A stretch of DNA of 64,000 bases from Chrysogorgia sp. JL179-B06 (GCA_035772405.1 JAYKKM010000469.1:2110001-2174000); one strand, 5' to 3'. Counted from the first letter of the stretch, positions 20,889 through 33,339 are shown. Notes: generated by a model from the letters alone, not told the origin. Numbers and translations: made by a program.

Positions 20889-23800
20889 CACATTGTATCA
20901 TTATATATGCATAGCCTCAACTTCACTTGTGTATAATGATCGATGCATTGCAGTATTTATCCAATTGGTCTATTGCAAGCAAGAAAAGCTATACAGGTAA
21001 TGAGTATAACAAAGCATAAAGTCCTGTATAACACGACCAAGTTTTCATTGACAAGTTTATTTGCTTGTGTGTACAATACAAATTGACAAATTTGTCATTG
21101 ACATACTTATTTGTATAGGGTCATCAAGGAAGCTTGACAAGAAATGTACATGGTAGGTCACCAAGCACAGGCTCACTTGCAAGCATTGCTGAATAAGAAC
21201 TGAGGCCGTCCTACAACAACCTGGACGATCAACTTCATACATCTAAAAATATATTTCACTGTTCACTGCATGTGTAGTCAAACGATACTGAGAAAACTAC
21301 AATTGTTCGTCATTACACAAATATGGTGAAGTGCTGTTGAATGATTGACCATTTCAGCAGATATCTGCATATCTTCTTAAAAATAGTTTTTTGTGCCATG
21401 GCAGTTCACACTTTAGATATTATTTTTAGATATTATTCAGACATAACACATCGCACTAGACCAGAGCTATAAGTAAAACAAATCAAATTGAAACAGGTGT
21501 GCAGTGTTTGTGGACAAAAGGCTATCCGGTATACTATTTTTTGCCGGTATACAAAAACTGCAAATGAGGCATTGAGTGGTTAGCTATAGTTGAAAACATG
21601 TGTTAAAGAACGACTGTTCGTCTCATAAAACATCGCTGCCTTCGGTGAAACGCAGTGAGTTTCAATTAACACCATTCTGGAATTTCCACTGCAGAAAGAT
21701 ACAAGAGCCATGTCGAAATCTATTTTCAACGCAACGGAACCGTGACAGGAAACCGTCGGCGATAAACAAATGAATGCTAGACATTTTGCACTCCAACGAA
21801 AGTGCTCAACACCTGAATACAGAATACGAAAGGAACAGTCCAAGAAGAACCAAGCGAAATTTCCCTTGCCTACAGAACGTTCGGTAGTGTAAACACAACA
21901 ACTAGCACAACCAACACACGGTTTCGCTATAAAGCGGAAAAAAACAACCAAGAACCGGGGACTCGAGACCCTCGTAACCGCTTTAAGTGTCGTGCGATGT
22001 TGTTTTTCTTCTTCGCAATGTTAGCCCTTTCGGGTAATGCGTCTCTTTTTACGCAACCTGTTTATCTTGTATAGTTCATTGGGAAAGGAGGCGTCCAAGG
22101 AGAATTACAGGCGCAAAATTATCGTGTTTTAAAACACTGCTAGCTAGCGTATCATGCCACAGGGTTATTTAAGTGTTTACGACCAGCGTCCATTAGCTTT
22201 TGGAAGAAGGCAATGGGTGTGAAATCCGATGTTCGCCCCGGTTTCGCGACAGTTCTTCGTTCAATCATATAGAAATGCCTGAAGTTTATCACACCTTTCG
22301 ATGGTATCGTAGATTACCAAACAAAATAGTCCCCAACAGGGTTTCTCTGTAGTAGCCATGCATTGGCAATTCCCAAACGTGTTTACGATTATTTGTAATG
22401 CGCTACGCTAGGCTGGCTGAGAAGGCGAGTTGTTTTGAAGGCAATATAATCTTACAAATTGAACCGGCAAAAAAGGTACGACGTAAATTCACCGGCTATT
22501 ACTTGCTGCATAGCGGTGCATTTCGAGCGGCTTTTACGAGCGAGAGAAGATACACGCAGTGACAAGGCGAAGCTGAAGAGCAAAACATCTCGTGTCTTTT
22601 TATTCATTACCTAACCGCCTTTCTCGACCGGCACTTGTACGGCAAGAGGTAATTAGATGGTCAGAATTAGGAGTTCAAAACCCGTAGCCCAAAAGCTGTC
22701 ATTACCAGTGAAAATAATCCATATCAAGGCAATAATAACCAACCATTGTAATAACTAATATACGGTTCTTGTGGCGGATCGACTGTGTTTACCGGACGAA
22801 AGCGGAGCTTTGTGAAAACCACAAAGCGATCACTGAATTTAGACACGAAGAACGTTCAGAGAATATCAGTGAAAGCAAAGCGAACCCTGTGGTTTATAAA
22901 ACAAATGTACAATACCTTGTCCTTCCATTTTAATATATAAGACACGCAGAACTTGTTGCTTCCCAATTTACACGAACACCCGCAGTCGACGGTTGCAGTG
23001 AGTCGCCCACAAGAGTCGAATTCCTTTTCAGTGTCAATAAAGAAGGCTTGGAAGTGAACGATGCTTGACAATATCCCTTTTCTGTGTCGCTTTTTCCCTC
23101 AAAGGAACCTCCTGATTCAATGAGTTTCAAATCGATGAAATCCAAAATGTTGAAACCCAATACTAAACATTTTCAGACATGCGCAGCACAGCACGTACGA
23201 AGCGAAAATAACTTGACAATGGAATAAATATAATTAATTATGATAATGTCCTGCTCTTTTTTTCCAATTATTAATTGACTCAGTGCTTACTATTGATATT
23301 TGAACAATTAACCGGTACACGTTTCACAATTTTGCGAATGCTATATATTACATATTATCGTGTCTTGTTTTTCTTCGGCCGGTCGCACAAGGAAAAATTA
23401 GTCAGATATTAATATTCAGCTCGGTTTCAAGAGAACACGTACTGCCGCGCGGTTAATTATCGTTGGCGATTTAAATGCAACAAACAAACAATGAATGTTA
23501 TCGATTTCATCTCGGCCACCGTCATGTGCATCTCACCAAGCGGGCTAACACGCAATGAAATTTTAACGAAGGGAATAAAATAGTTGTGATGTGAGATTCG
23601 GGAAGATTAAAAATTTTGCTTACGTTAATATTAAAGGCTGAGCATGATATCAATAATTATCCAGACCAAGGTCAATGTTATCTGCCGAAGGCCGGGCGGA
23701 TAATTATTATTTATTTAAAAAATTCCTGGTTTCTGATTGGCTAACAGCCAACTGTGAAATCGTCATATCAACTCAACAACCTCGTGTCCAGGCTCTTTAC

Positions 23801-23927
23801 GCGGCGACAGCTTGCCAAATATGGTCAAGCGAGTCAATATGATAATTATTAACGCGTCAATATGACTTCGTTGTCATGGTTATGGCGACGACAATCATAT
23901 TGAGCCGTGGAAAAACAAATGGCTTCC
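20889..23927. other. No recognised gene
   Basis: About 3 kb of single-copy-looking sequence. Minus-strand frames at 21580-21951 and 22856-23160 have no motifs I can place. About 23640-23710 resembles 40890-40960 (ATGATATCAA.AATTATCCAG), a dispersed repeat. Confidence 0.5.
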
Positions 23928-24085
23928 TAAAGCCTGGTTTCCATATGGTCGCTGCGCTGTCTTTACGGTCGCAGAAGTGAAGCAGTGAAGCGTGTTTCTT
24001 TTGTTATAACAAAAGAAACACGCTTCACTGATTCACTTCCGCGACCGCAAAGACAGCGTAGCGACCATATGGAAACCAGGCTTTA
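23928..24085. mobile_element. 158-bp palindromic MITE
   Basis: Arms start TAAAGCCTGGTTTCCATATG and are nearly perfectly complementary over about 75 bp, meeting at a short TTAT centre. No coding capacity. Confidence 0.8.
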
Positions 24086-25840
24086 AGGTTCGCCAACCCA
24101 AGTAAACATTTTCAAAGTTAAACTCTTTCTTCTGTGTCAGTAGCCTAAATGATATCGTTTTATTCCTGCAAGCGACGGGGAATATTATGCAACTTCTTTG
24201 TTGACCTCGCGCATTTCGTAATTCTTGACTGGCTAGCACGCAAGATATTTTTCATTTTTTAAATAAATAATGAAACAATTATTGAACTTCGTTCAATAAT
24301 TGCTAAATATAGCTAGAAGCCTTTTGATATTTGTAGGTAGAAAGACATCAATAATTGTCTGTAGGTTTTTTAGCCAATCACAATCGAGATTGTAACCTTC
24401 GAAGCATAACTTGCCCGAATAAATGATGACGTCAATATTACTGAAGAACACGCGTAGCCATCGTTTAGGCTAAGGATTATTACATATACAGAAAGATGTA
24501 CATTAGGGGAATCCGGGGGGATGTTCCCCTGAGAAAATCTTTGAATTTTTGATTCCCTGAAAGTGTATTTCCTGCAATTTGAGGGTACTTTTCTCGTTTT
24601 TTCAGCCGCGGCAGTTGAGGGATTCGAAGTATTTAATTACCGTTACAAAATTTAGATCGTGTGGATATCTCTCCCGTGCATAGGGAATGCGTTGCACGAC
24701 GGCAGAAGAGAAGGAAGGAAAAGCAATTAGCCACAAAACCAAATTTATTATGTATATTTAAGTTGATACGAGATTACGTTTCACCCGGATCCAGGCCTGC
24801 TGGCCTGGCTATGCCACTAAACATTGCTAAACGATGAACAACAATGAAATCCCAGATTTCCCTCAATGAGAATCCGTTCATAATGTCATTAAGTTGCATT
24901 CAAATATTAGAATAATTTAATACATGATCCTTTTTGCCCGAATGACAAGACCATTTTTGCCCGAATAGAGCTAATTTTTCGGACAACTGGGGGCAGCCCA
25001 TACGCCTATGCCTACGAACAACTAGCTTTGAGTATTTCCGCGACAACTTCGGTTTTTTGAATATATGTTCTAATTCTAATTGTATTTAATTCCAACATCT
25101 ATTTTACTATACCATACTCTCAGGCACCAGAACCTCTGGGGTGGCAGTTTATATTCAGCCCTTCGATTCTTATCTTGTAATCCTATTTTTTACTATTCTT
25201 CCTCTTTTTGGTATAATACTTGTCAATCTTTCAATTTATCAAATCTCTGTAATATTGTAACTATGTTGTCTATAATTATAAACAATGTATTTTTTGATTC
25301 GCGAACTGATTTAAACGTAACCAAAACTTTGTAAAACTAGGGTTTTTTAACAAAAAGCCTGTAATGGTTTCCAATAGACCTCTAGCCCTATAAGATAGTA
25401 TTTAATTTGTAACAGAAAACAACTTTCATTTTGTATATATGAGCGAATTAATAAAAAAAATCTGCCTTTGTAAATGTTCCAAAGTTGCGTTTACGGTTCT
25501 CGTTTTTTGGTCCGCCACCCGAAATACTTCTAATGATTTCTCAGCGCAATGAAGATTGGCAGAACAACCACACACTGACGACGTCCACAAGAACATGCAA
25601 AACTACATTTTGAAAAGGACTAGAAATGGCCGCCATATTGGATTATGCAGTATGAGATCGAACTTAGATAGGAGCTCATCCATTTCACAGGGACGTGGTT
25701 TTAAGTAGTTTTATTTAGCCTTTAATACTACACATCAACCCACATTTACGGAATAATGAGACATAACACAACCTTGTACCCAGGCCCCTAGGTAACTCTT
25801 GTAATTAACATATATTATGCTCTAGAACTTGTAACCTTCT
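24086..25840. other. No recognised gene
   Basis: A small palindrome lies at about 24274-24300 (CAATTATTGAAC / GTTCAATAATTG). Sequence around 25060-25450 ends in an A-rich stretch with AATAAAAAAA, possibly a retroposed 3' end, but no protein is recognised. Confidence 0.45.
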
Positions 25841-26990
25841 GAATGATTGCCGGTGAGACGCTCTAACCACTGAGCTACCGAGACTCTATGAGATGTCATG
25901 GACGATCGTCAAGCTCATATACTCAGAAAAATGTTTCTCATGAGTCCCGGACAGGAATCGAACCTGCATGTATCGTCAGTGGCGTACCGTGACCATTTTG
26001 GATGGGGGAGGGGGGGGGGGGTGTATCGTCTTAGTTTTACCGACTAACACGTGGCGCCGAGGCGTAGGAAAGGATTTAAAGTTGGGGGGGGGGGGCTGAA
26101 GTCGACAAGTAGGTAATCAGTGACCGCATTTTTAGGGGGGTGCGGGGGTCCTTCCCCGGAAAATTTTGAAATCTAGAAGCTCGGAAAAACAATTTGCAGC
26201 AATTTGAGCAAACTTTTTCATCTAATTCTGCAGCGATCATAGTTCAAATGAATCCAAGAGTTGCCTGCTGCCTCTTACCGTGACGCCATTTTTGCGCCTA
26301 GTACTGACAGAAGGGTCTGGGAATCAATCTAACACTCGCGTGGCAAGGGTTTAGGGGTTGACTAACACTTCAGGTTATACTGTTTGTAAAATCTCGTGTA
26401 GATGAAGCCCGTGGCCCCGTAGGTAGATTACCTTAACTCTTAAGTAGCTTCTCTCCTAGCCTCTATAGTCGTACTAATACAATTGAGAAAAAAACCATTA
26501 AATTTAGCAACGCTTGTCCTGATTTTTTATTTGAAATTTGGGGGGCTTCAGCCCCCCGGTTCCTACGCCTATGCGTGGGCGCAGATTTTCTTCCATTGCC
26601 TTGTCTCGGCGCTACTTCGGCCAAAAGTACCTGGGTACTAGGTTGGATCAGAAATCGGGAAAAGGGAGGTTTGTAAGCTCAGGAATATTAATTTAACATT
26701 AACCCATGCAATTAAATCGAATTTTATACAACCGACAAAGTTTAAACAGTCGATTAAGTCAATTTTACCAACGATCTAATACGACGAACAGTTTACCGAC
26801 AGCCTTAAGTATTACAAGGTTTTCCCAACTTCCGGTCTGACCAATCGGTTTTACCGACGATGCCAGGCTTTACCGACCGACTCCGCGTTTTACCGACCAA
26901 TTCAGTGAAAAGTGGGGGGGTGTCACACCCCGCCCCCCACACACCCCCCGTACGGTACGCCCCTGTGTATCGTCTGTCTACTCCGTCTAC
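25841..26990 (-). mobile_element. tRNA-derived SINE copies, interrupted by a hAT element
   Basis: The minus strand has A-box-like TAGCTCAGTGGTTAGAGCGT near 25885-25866. A second piece at about 25945-25968 has B-box-like GGTTCGATTCCTGTCCGGG. The second copy is broken by the insertion at 25977 and resumes after 26973. Related SINEs are at 37090-37165, 37630-37700 and 38645-38760. Confidence 0.65.
25977..26965. mobile_element. Non-autonomous hAT transposon
   Basis: Ends CAGTGGCGTACCG (left) and, inverted, CAGGGGCGTACCG (right) are flanked by an exact 8-bp duplication TGTATCGT at 25969-25976 and 26966-26973. Both the TIR form and TSD length are those of hAT elements. The 989-bp interior contains G and C homopolymer tracts and no transposase. 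It is inserted in a SINE. Confidence 0.9.
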
Positions 26991-27300
26991 TCCAAGCTCT
27001 CCCACAATAATGATATTTAACAATTATTCACCGAATTAGTGGAGGCGAATAGTGGTGGATATTTACCGAGCTAGCCGCGAATGTTTCAGTATAAATACAT
27101 ATGTGATCTTTTTAGAATAGCATTTTCTTTAAAATTGGTTATTTCCTCATCTGTCACATTGATAAAAGACAAATCGGCTGGCAGCCATTTTGCTAAACGC
27201 TAGGTGATTATCGTGAAATAATCCGAAGTAGCTTGACCAATCAGCGTGCGCAATTTTCTATACCACCTGTGTATTTATACTAATTTTGGTTGATGGTGAA
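26975..27300. repeat. Dispersed repeat, inverted relative to 36390-36670
   Basis: TTAACAATTATTCACCGAA.. GTGGATATTTACCGAGC and further to GGTGATTATCGTGAAATAAT match about 36670-36390 on the opposite strand, with moderate divergence. No coding sequence. The unit is probably a transposon fragment. Confidence 0.65.
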
Positions 27301-28480
27301 ACATTTTATTCCAAATGTCTATTCCGGCCTCCACTACAGAGCATGTTTCCTATAATTTGTCCTTGAGTATGATTTATGTATTTTTCTTGAATTTCTGGTA
27401 TTGTGATTATCATTAGGCCACACCAATTTAATTGTTCGGGGCACGGATCCGACCGAACCTGTTTTTGTGAAACCAAAATAAAATAAAATGTGTACCTATT
27501 ATTTACTTTGATCAAAAATTGGTTATTTTTGTGCTTTTTCAACCTCGTACCCAGGCTTTTAAAAGACTGGGTACGAGCTTGTACCTTTTTTTATTTCCAT
27601 TTTTTCGCGACCGACCGACCCCAAAAATAATTTGAAAATATTTCAGGTAAAAAAAGCCTTTAAAAAAAGCTAACTCGAAAACCTCACGGTTAACTTAGCT
27701 ACCAAGCTTTATAAGACATAAAATAATTTATATTTTTAAACTATACTTCTTTCTTTTTTTTGTAAATAGTTATCACCATTTCATTTAATGTTTTTATCAG
27801 TGAAAGAGCATAATAAAAAGATTGTATTGTATTGTATTGTATTGTATTGTATTGTATTGTACATAAATAAGCTGGTAAGATAGTTGTTGATTTTTTAATA
27901 AAGGAAATTTCTCAATGCAGATCAATAAGGCTGGCTTCAACATAATTATCTGACTGTGCGCTTTTTTTGCCTCAGACAATTATTTAATTTGACATTTGTA
28001 GTGTTTAGTTTAGTATGGTATTTGACTAGTAATACCCTTATTGATAATAAATTAGTATTTTTAATTTGGCACGGTTTTAGACGCATTTCTAGCCATTTCA
28101 GAAGAGGTAAATTCAAAAATCGCCCCACAGACATAACCCATGTGGATTAGGTTTAGGGCTAACGCTTAAATTTGAGTTCGGTAAAAAGGAAAACCAACCA
28201 AAATACTTTAGTTTTTCTATTATAAGTGTTTCCAGCCCAATTCTTTGTGTTAATTTTTCTAGTTAAAAATAAAGCACAATCTTCGTAAGCTATTTAACAT
28301 TTAAGTTCGGTGACCGTGAAAAACCACCCGAGACATTACGATTAAATTGCTACTGAGATGAAAAATTCGTCTATCCAATTTTGATTTTATCGAAAAGTAT
28401 TTTGAAAATGGCTATCTCGGTTTCTCAATCACCTCATCTCGTTCCGAGAGATATTGTTTTAGAAACATGCAAATTAGATG
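27300..28480. repeat. (ATTGT)n microsatellite and unassigned DNA
   Basis: The ATTGT pentamer repeats at about 27822-27861. A short palindrome CTCGTACCCAGGC / CTGGGTACGAG lies at about 27545-27580. No gene recognised in the remainder. Confidence 0.6.
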
Positions 28481-28485
28481 CCGTA

Positions 28486-29795
28486 TGATATTAGTTTCTC
28501 ACATAGACAAAATAAAATTCACAAACTAAGGAATATCTCTGCAAATTGCTGGATCGAGTTAAGTCAGTGAAAGATCTAGGAATTACGGTGACAGATGACC
28601 TGCGCTGGGTTGAACACATATCAGAAATAAAAAAAAAGCGAATAGAACTTTAGGTTTAGTCAAAAGGGTATGCAGAGATATAAAGGATGTCCACACCAGG
28701 AAAATTCTGTACTGTTCGTTGATAAGACCTCAACTGGAATATGCAACTGAACTGTGGTCCCCAGAACAAGTCACATACAAGCGTATGTTAGAAAATATTC
28801 AACGTAGAGCGACTAAATTTATTCTCGACTACCCCCTATACTCCAATTACACGGAGAGACTTGTCAGTTTGAACTTGCTTCCATTAGAACATAGAAGAAT
28901 GTGTAACGATCTGGTTTTCTTTTTCAAATGCCAAAATGGCCTATATGATCTAGATATTGCAAATATTGCCAAAAAACGGATTGTTAAATATAATATTAGA
29001 TCTTTTAACATCAATAATTTTGATGAGATTAGATGTAACACCGAATTTTATAGACACTCGTATTTTTCAAGAGTAATTAGAGCTTGGAATCTACTGTCAG
29101 ATGATTTGAAGACCGTTGCGAAGATTGGAGCGTTGAAGAGGAATCTGAGAACCCACTTCTTTGAAACTTTGAATGTTTATACACCTTCGTAATTTTTAAA
29201 ATTTTAATTCTTGTATTTTCATAGTATTTAACAAAACTATATTTGTTGTACCAATAATGCATGTTATTCGTCTGTAAAATTATGGTAGGCAGATTCAATT
29301 GGGGCTATGCTCTGTCTGCTCACCTATCATCTGATGTAATTTGTTTTTTGATGATGAAGTTATTAAACTAACTAAACTAAACTAAATTACAAGCGGAAAG
29401 TTTTGAAACTTTTCACATGTATGCCAATGATGAAAGTGTACACCATTGTGCATTTGTGCATAGTATATTGTTGCCACGGAGATCTCTTGGTGTAAGATCT
29501 CTTTTTATTTCTCACCTCTACAAAATAACATATATGTATTATAGATTCGAAGATTCGTAGACACGAAGATATTGTATTTCTGAGGTCTAAATCACCGCAT
29601 ATTTTTTAAGAAAGAGACATAATTAAGATTTTAGTTTTTTTTAGTTAAAAGACTCCTGCTTGGCAACAATATACTTCATCATTGGCATATACATGTGCAA
29701 AGTTTCAAAATATCCCGCTTCTTATTTACAGAGATATTCCTCATTTTGTAAATTTTATTTTGTCTACGTGAGAAACTGACGTCTATACGGTCAGA
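28486..29795. mobile_element. Palindromic element split by a LINE insertion
   Basis: 28488-28550 (TTTCTCACATAGACAAAATA) is inverted at about 29780-29710 (TTTCTCACGTAGACAAAATA). The next segment, 29393-29470 (TTTTGAAACTTTTCACATGT), is inverted at about 29710-29640. The left arm is therefore continuous apart from the LINE fragment between about 28552 and 29392. Confidence 0.65.
28552..29392 (+). pseudogene. 5'-truncated LINE RT with (CTAAA)n tail
   Basis: VKDLGITVTDDLRWVEHI (28563-28616) and, after a frameshift in an A run, LVKRVCRDIKDVHTRKILYC precede the open stretch 28719-29192. That stretch has LIRPQLEYATELWSPEQV, IQRRATKFIL, SLNLLPLEHRRMCNDLVFFF and WNLLSDD. This is the C-terminal part of a jockey/CR1-like LINE reverse transcriptase. 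A 3' untranslated part ends in repeated CTAAA at about 29365-29388, a typical LINE tail. The 5' truncation and the frameshift make it non-functional. Confidence 0.85.
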
Positions 29796-30872
29796 TTAAG
29801 GCGGGAGAAAAATAGGCCTTAGCGAGTAAGCGTACTTTCATAAACGTCTTGTATCGATTGCAATTTTCGATAGAAGTTTACAACACTGATGTTTGAAACA
29901 TGAAAAAAAAGAAAGCTTTATATATATTATATAACGATCGAAAACAATAGCCCCTAATGTCTCCGCCAGCTCCTGGACGCTATATGTTCTGGAAACATCG
30001 TTCATTTTTAGTAGAGAGGGTGATGTTATATATGCACCTTTATTTCAATAGGTTCGTTCCCAGGCCACTTTGTTTAGAAACAAAATATTGTATATTTTTC
30101 ATTATCATAAGTGCTCTCTCAAATACAATCATAAAAAACTGGGGCGAATTTTCATTTCATAGTCACTTTAAAGGCACCACATCAATATAATGATAAAGAC
30201 CCTCCTTGACAGTGATCTCATAGTGGGGATAAATGCCCCACTATAAATGAGTAATACCAATATTTCCGTTAGTATCACAGATTTGGATTTATCTTTACAC
30301 AGTTTAGATAACGTAGTCTTTTTGTTTCATGAAAATGGGCCTGCCTTTTGGTCACACCCATGCTCATTGCTCCACAAGGCTGACTCAGGCATTAATGTTC
30401 CATGCGGTACCCACATGTTCGCATCGCGGACCTATTTTTAAACATAGTTTTAATAGTCTGATATGTAGTATTTAAAACACGAGAAGGAGCGCGAGCATTT
30501 TAGATATGATAAAACGCGAGTTCGAGTGTTTTAAATAGCTTCAAAAACAATTGATTGTAATCACTAGGGAGTGTACTGGTTTCTATTAGAGGTAAATTGG
30601 GTTGATTTAGAACAATGTAAATCGATTGTTTTCGATTCGCATAGTTGGGTATGCAAATATGGTCTTTGAGTTGATGTATGAAATGCAAATTAGCAGGAAT
30701 TTTATATAAAGTTCGTAGAGACTTTATATAATTTTCATGCTGATTAGTATTCATGGTTTTATCAGATATAAAAGCCTTGCGCGTGACTAAATACGGAAAT
30801 GTGATTGGACAATTTGGTTAATGAATATTAATGAGTTTTTGAAGTAATATATGAACAACGAGAGCGAGTGTT
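29796..30872. other. No recognised gene
   Basis: No family features on either strand. Short palindromic words (ATAGTGGGGATAAATGCCCCACTAT around 30219-30244) are present. Confidence 0.5.
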
Positions 30873-30873
30873 T

Positions 30874-30973
30874 CACCGGGATATCCAAACACGAGAAAAT
30901 AATGGTGAAAACACGAGCGCGCAGCGCGAGTGTTTTTGTCCATTGTTTTCGAGTGTTTGGATATCCCGGTGGG
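30874..30973. repeat. Inverted repeat (foldback)
   Basis: CACCGGGATATCCAAACAC at 30874 is inverted at 30955-30973. The loop contains GCGCGCAGCGCGAG sequence. Similar GATATCCAAACAC/ACACGAG words recur at about 31415 and 43590. Confidence 0.75.
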
Positions 30974-31316
30974 ACACGAGCTCGAGTTGTTTATATAGCT
31001 TCTGAAATGAATGGAGAGGTAAGAGAATGTTTTCGTTTGCTGATTTGAATAGAATTTCTAACGAAGGATATCGTAATTAGGAATTATATTGAGATATTAC
31101 ACAATGCATAACTGAAGTGGGTTTTCCACGATGAATAGATAATGATAAATTAAATAGTGGAGTTGAGATGATTGTGATGCATGGTAGAGGGTTTTGTTTC
31201 TGCGAGTATTAAACTGGACAAGTGTGTGTTTACTGGCTGTAACATTAGATTTGTGGTAGACGACAAAGAGTGAATAAAGGAATTTTGTGTGTGAATTTGT
31301 TTGCTGACTTGATTTT

Positions 31317-31383
31317 GCATACGTAATTAAGATATTTGATCCAAACACTAGAGTTTGGATCAAATATCTTAATTACGTATGCA
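31317..31383. repeat. Perfect palindrome, 67 bp
   Basis: Arms of about 30 bp starting TGCATACGTAATTAAGATAT with a short central loop (ACTAGA region). No mismatch seen. Confidence 0.85.
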
Positions 31384-31504
31384 GCTGAAATCTTTTGTCT
31401 GGCGGTGTTTGACCGGGGTATCCAAACAGCATCATGTGACCGAATGCTTACATGCTATTGGTTTAATTACTCATGAATTATTAATGAATTTTAGAAGTAA
31501 TGTT

Positions 31505-31640
31505 TAAAACACGAGCAGCAGTGTTTTATCAGATATAAAACACGAGGCGCAGCCGAGTGTTTTATATCTGATAAAACACTGCTGCGAGTAAAACACTGCT
31601 GCGAGTAAAACACTGCTGCGAGTGCTGCGAGAAATCAAAG
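31505..31640. repeat. Inverted and tandem ACACTGCTGCGAGTAAA repeats
   Basis: AACACGAG..AGTGTTTTATCAGATATAAAACACG folds back on 31555-31590. It is followed by three direct repeats of AAAACACTGCTGCGAGT. Confidence 0.75.
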
Positions 31641-32256
31641 CTAAAGTTTATGTAAATTAGGATGAATCTTTATCACATATAAAGATACGACACGGTGGTG
31701 ATTTTCCTTTGTGTTTTCTTCATGCATTATTGAGTTTTTGAAATATATATATATCATCTATATCATCCATATCATCTATATCATCTGAGGTACGGTTCTG
31801 GGGGGTATGGTAAGAAGCAGGTGACAGTGTCTGAGTCTTATCGATATGTTGTGGATAGCCATTGATCTCTAATAATTCGTTGAATTCCTTATTATGTTTC
31901 TCTCTCGAGTTTTGGTTTGAGCATCGTTGATTAATCCGTTACTGATCACCTTAATAATCGATCTATCACTTTTTTGAACTGCAAGTGTGATCATGATACA
32001 CATGCTGAAATGCTATGCACTATTAAGTGTCACCCTCAGAAAATAAAGTTTATTCATTCATTCATTCATTCGTTCGTTCACTCGTTCATTCGTTTTAACT
32101 CTCTGCCCAGCGGCAACCGCGGAAATTGCCCTGGGTATTTTATTTTATTTATTTTATAAGCTTTGCCACATCTAGACTACAGAACAAATATTTACACAAT
32201 AACATATACAAGACAATGGCAGGGTGTCCGCAACAGAGGTTGCTCAAGCGATACAG
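31641..32256. repeat. Unassigned DNA with short microsatellites
   Basis: A TATATCATC 9-bp repeat lies at about 31749-31788 and a TTCA/TTCG tetramer repeat at about 32045-32095. No gene recognised. Confidence 0.6.
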
Positions 32257-32260
32257 TTAA

Positions 32261-32739
32261 AGTGCCCCTAACCTCAACATTTTTTATTGTCTGATTTGGA
32301 AACTTCTGATAAAGTAACTTCTTTTGAAGATTTTCGTTACTTCACTTTCTTTTTAAATATATCAGTTTGTTTGATATGCAAATGTTCGGAATTTACGTCA
32401 CACATGCATAATTATTTATTTATTGAGAAATGTGTGTATCTCTTCATTCTCCAACGAAATCCTTTAAAATCGAGAAGTTTGGTGTTGTTGGAGAAACACG
32501 CACACTAGCCTGAAAACCAGCCGTCCATCGCATTCGGGCTGGTTTTCAGGCTACACGCACACATATAACATTCTCTGATAACTCATTATGCATGTGACGT
32601 AAATTCCGGACATTTGCACTATCAAACAAACTGATATATCTCTATAAAAAGAAAGCGAAGAAACGAAAATGTTCAAAAGAAGTTACTTTATCATTTTAAA
32701 AGTTCTTCCAAATAAGACAATAAAAATGTTTTTGGCACT
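32261..32739. mobile_element. TTAA-flanked palindromic MITE (AGTGCC family), copy 1
   Basis: Bounded by TTAA at 32257-32260 and 32740-32743, with inverted ends AGTGCC. Homology between arms extends over most of the element (for example ATATCAGTTTGTTTGATATG in the left arm). It is the same family as 38783-39248. A 48-bp palindrome with its own target duplication is inserted at 32506-32553. Confidence 0.85.
32506..32553. mobile_element. 48-bp palindromic mini-element with 9-bp TSD
   Basis: TAGCCTGAAAACCAGCC is inverted at the other end after a 13-base loop. Exact 9-bp duplications CACGCACAC flank it (32497-32505, 32554-32562). The related MITE at 38783-39248 lacks this insert. The 9-bp duplication would fit Mutator-like mobilisation. 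Confidence 0.75.
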
Positions 32740-32743
32740 TTAA

Positions 32744-33339
32744 TAATATAAACATTGACTGGTTAGAGATCTGACATGTAGCTACTAGCAAGATCGGCCT
32801 TTTACACGCGCCTTCTGGAACTTGCAAAATATGTCGCAAGTTGATGCAACTTGTCTCACACGAAGTGGCGTAAATCCTAGGGGATGGCGGGCATACATCC
32901 CCCACTTTTTAGCCAAGGGGGATTCCCCCACTTTTTCGATTTTGAAAAAAATGCTGTAGAGAGAAATCGTTATATACTTAGATTGATTTTGTGAGGGATT
33001 TCTGCGTTTAATCTATTAATTTATTTTCCCCACTTGGTCAGTAGCTGTAAAGAGTGAGGCGAGGGGTCTGGGAACAAGAATATCTCTCGCGGCCGCATGC
33101 CCAAATAAACGCAGGCTCTGACCCTGGGAACGATGCCGTGCGTGATGTCCACTGGTGATGTCAAACTCAAAGAGAGTAAAAATTAAATCAGGTATAAAGT
33201 GGTTTCTATATTGTTCAGTTGACATCACCCAAGAAAAAAGAAAACAGACGCACAATAGAATTTTATTTACTCTGATGAAGGGTTCCGCTCGAATTTTAAA
33301 TGATTAATAAATAAAATCAATTTTAAATGACATTTTAGA
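32744..33339. other. Unassigned; C-rich repeat and Penelope-like motif
   Basis: 32880-32940 resembles the CCCCCACTTTTT repeat at 5770-5830. 33272-33292 carries CTGATGAAGGGTTCCGCTCG, the motif discussed for the Penelope-like remnants at 34622-35123. Confidence 0.45.

Noticed and set aside
21580..21951. 123-codon minus-strand frame
   Set aside because: No domain, motif or splice context recognised; could be chance in AT-moderate DNA.
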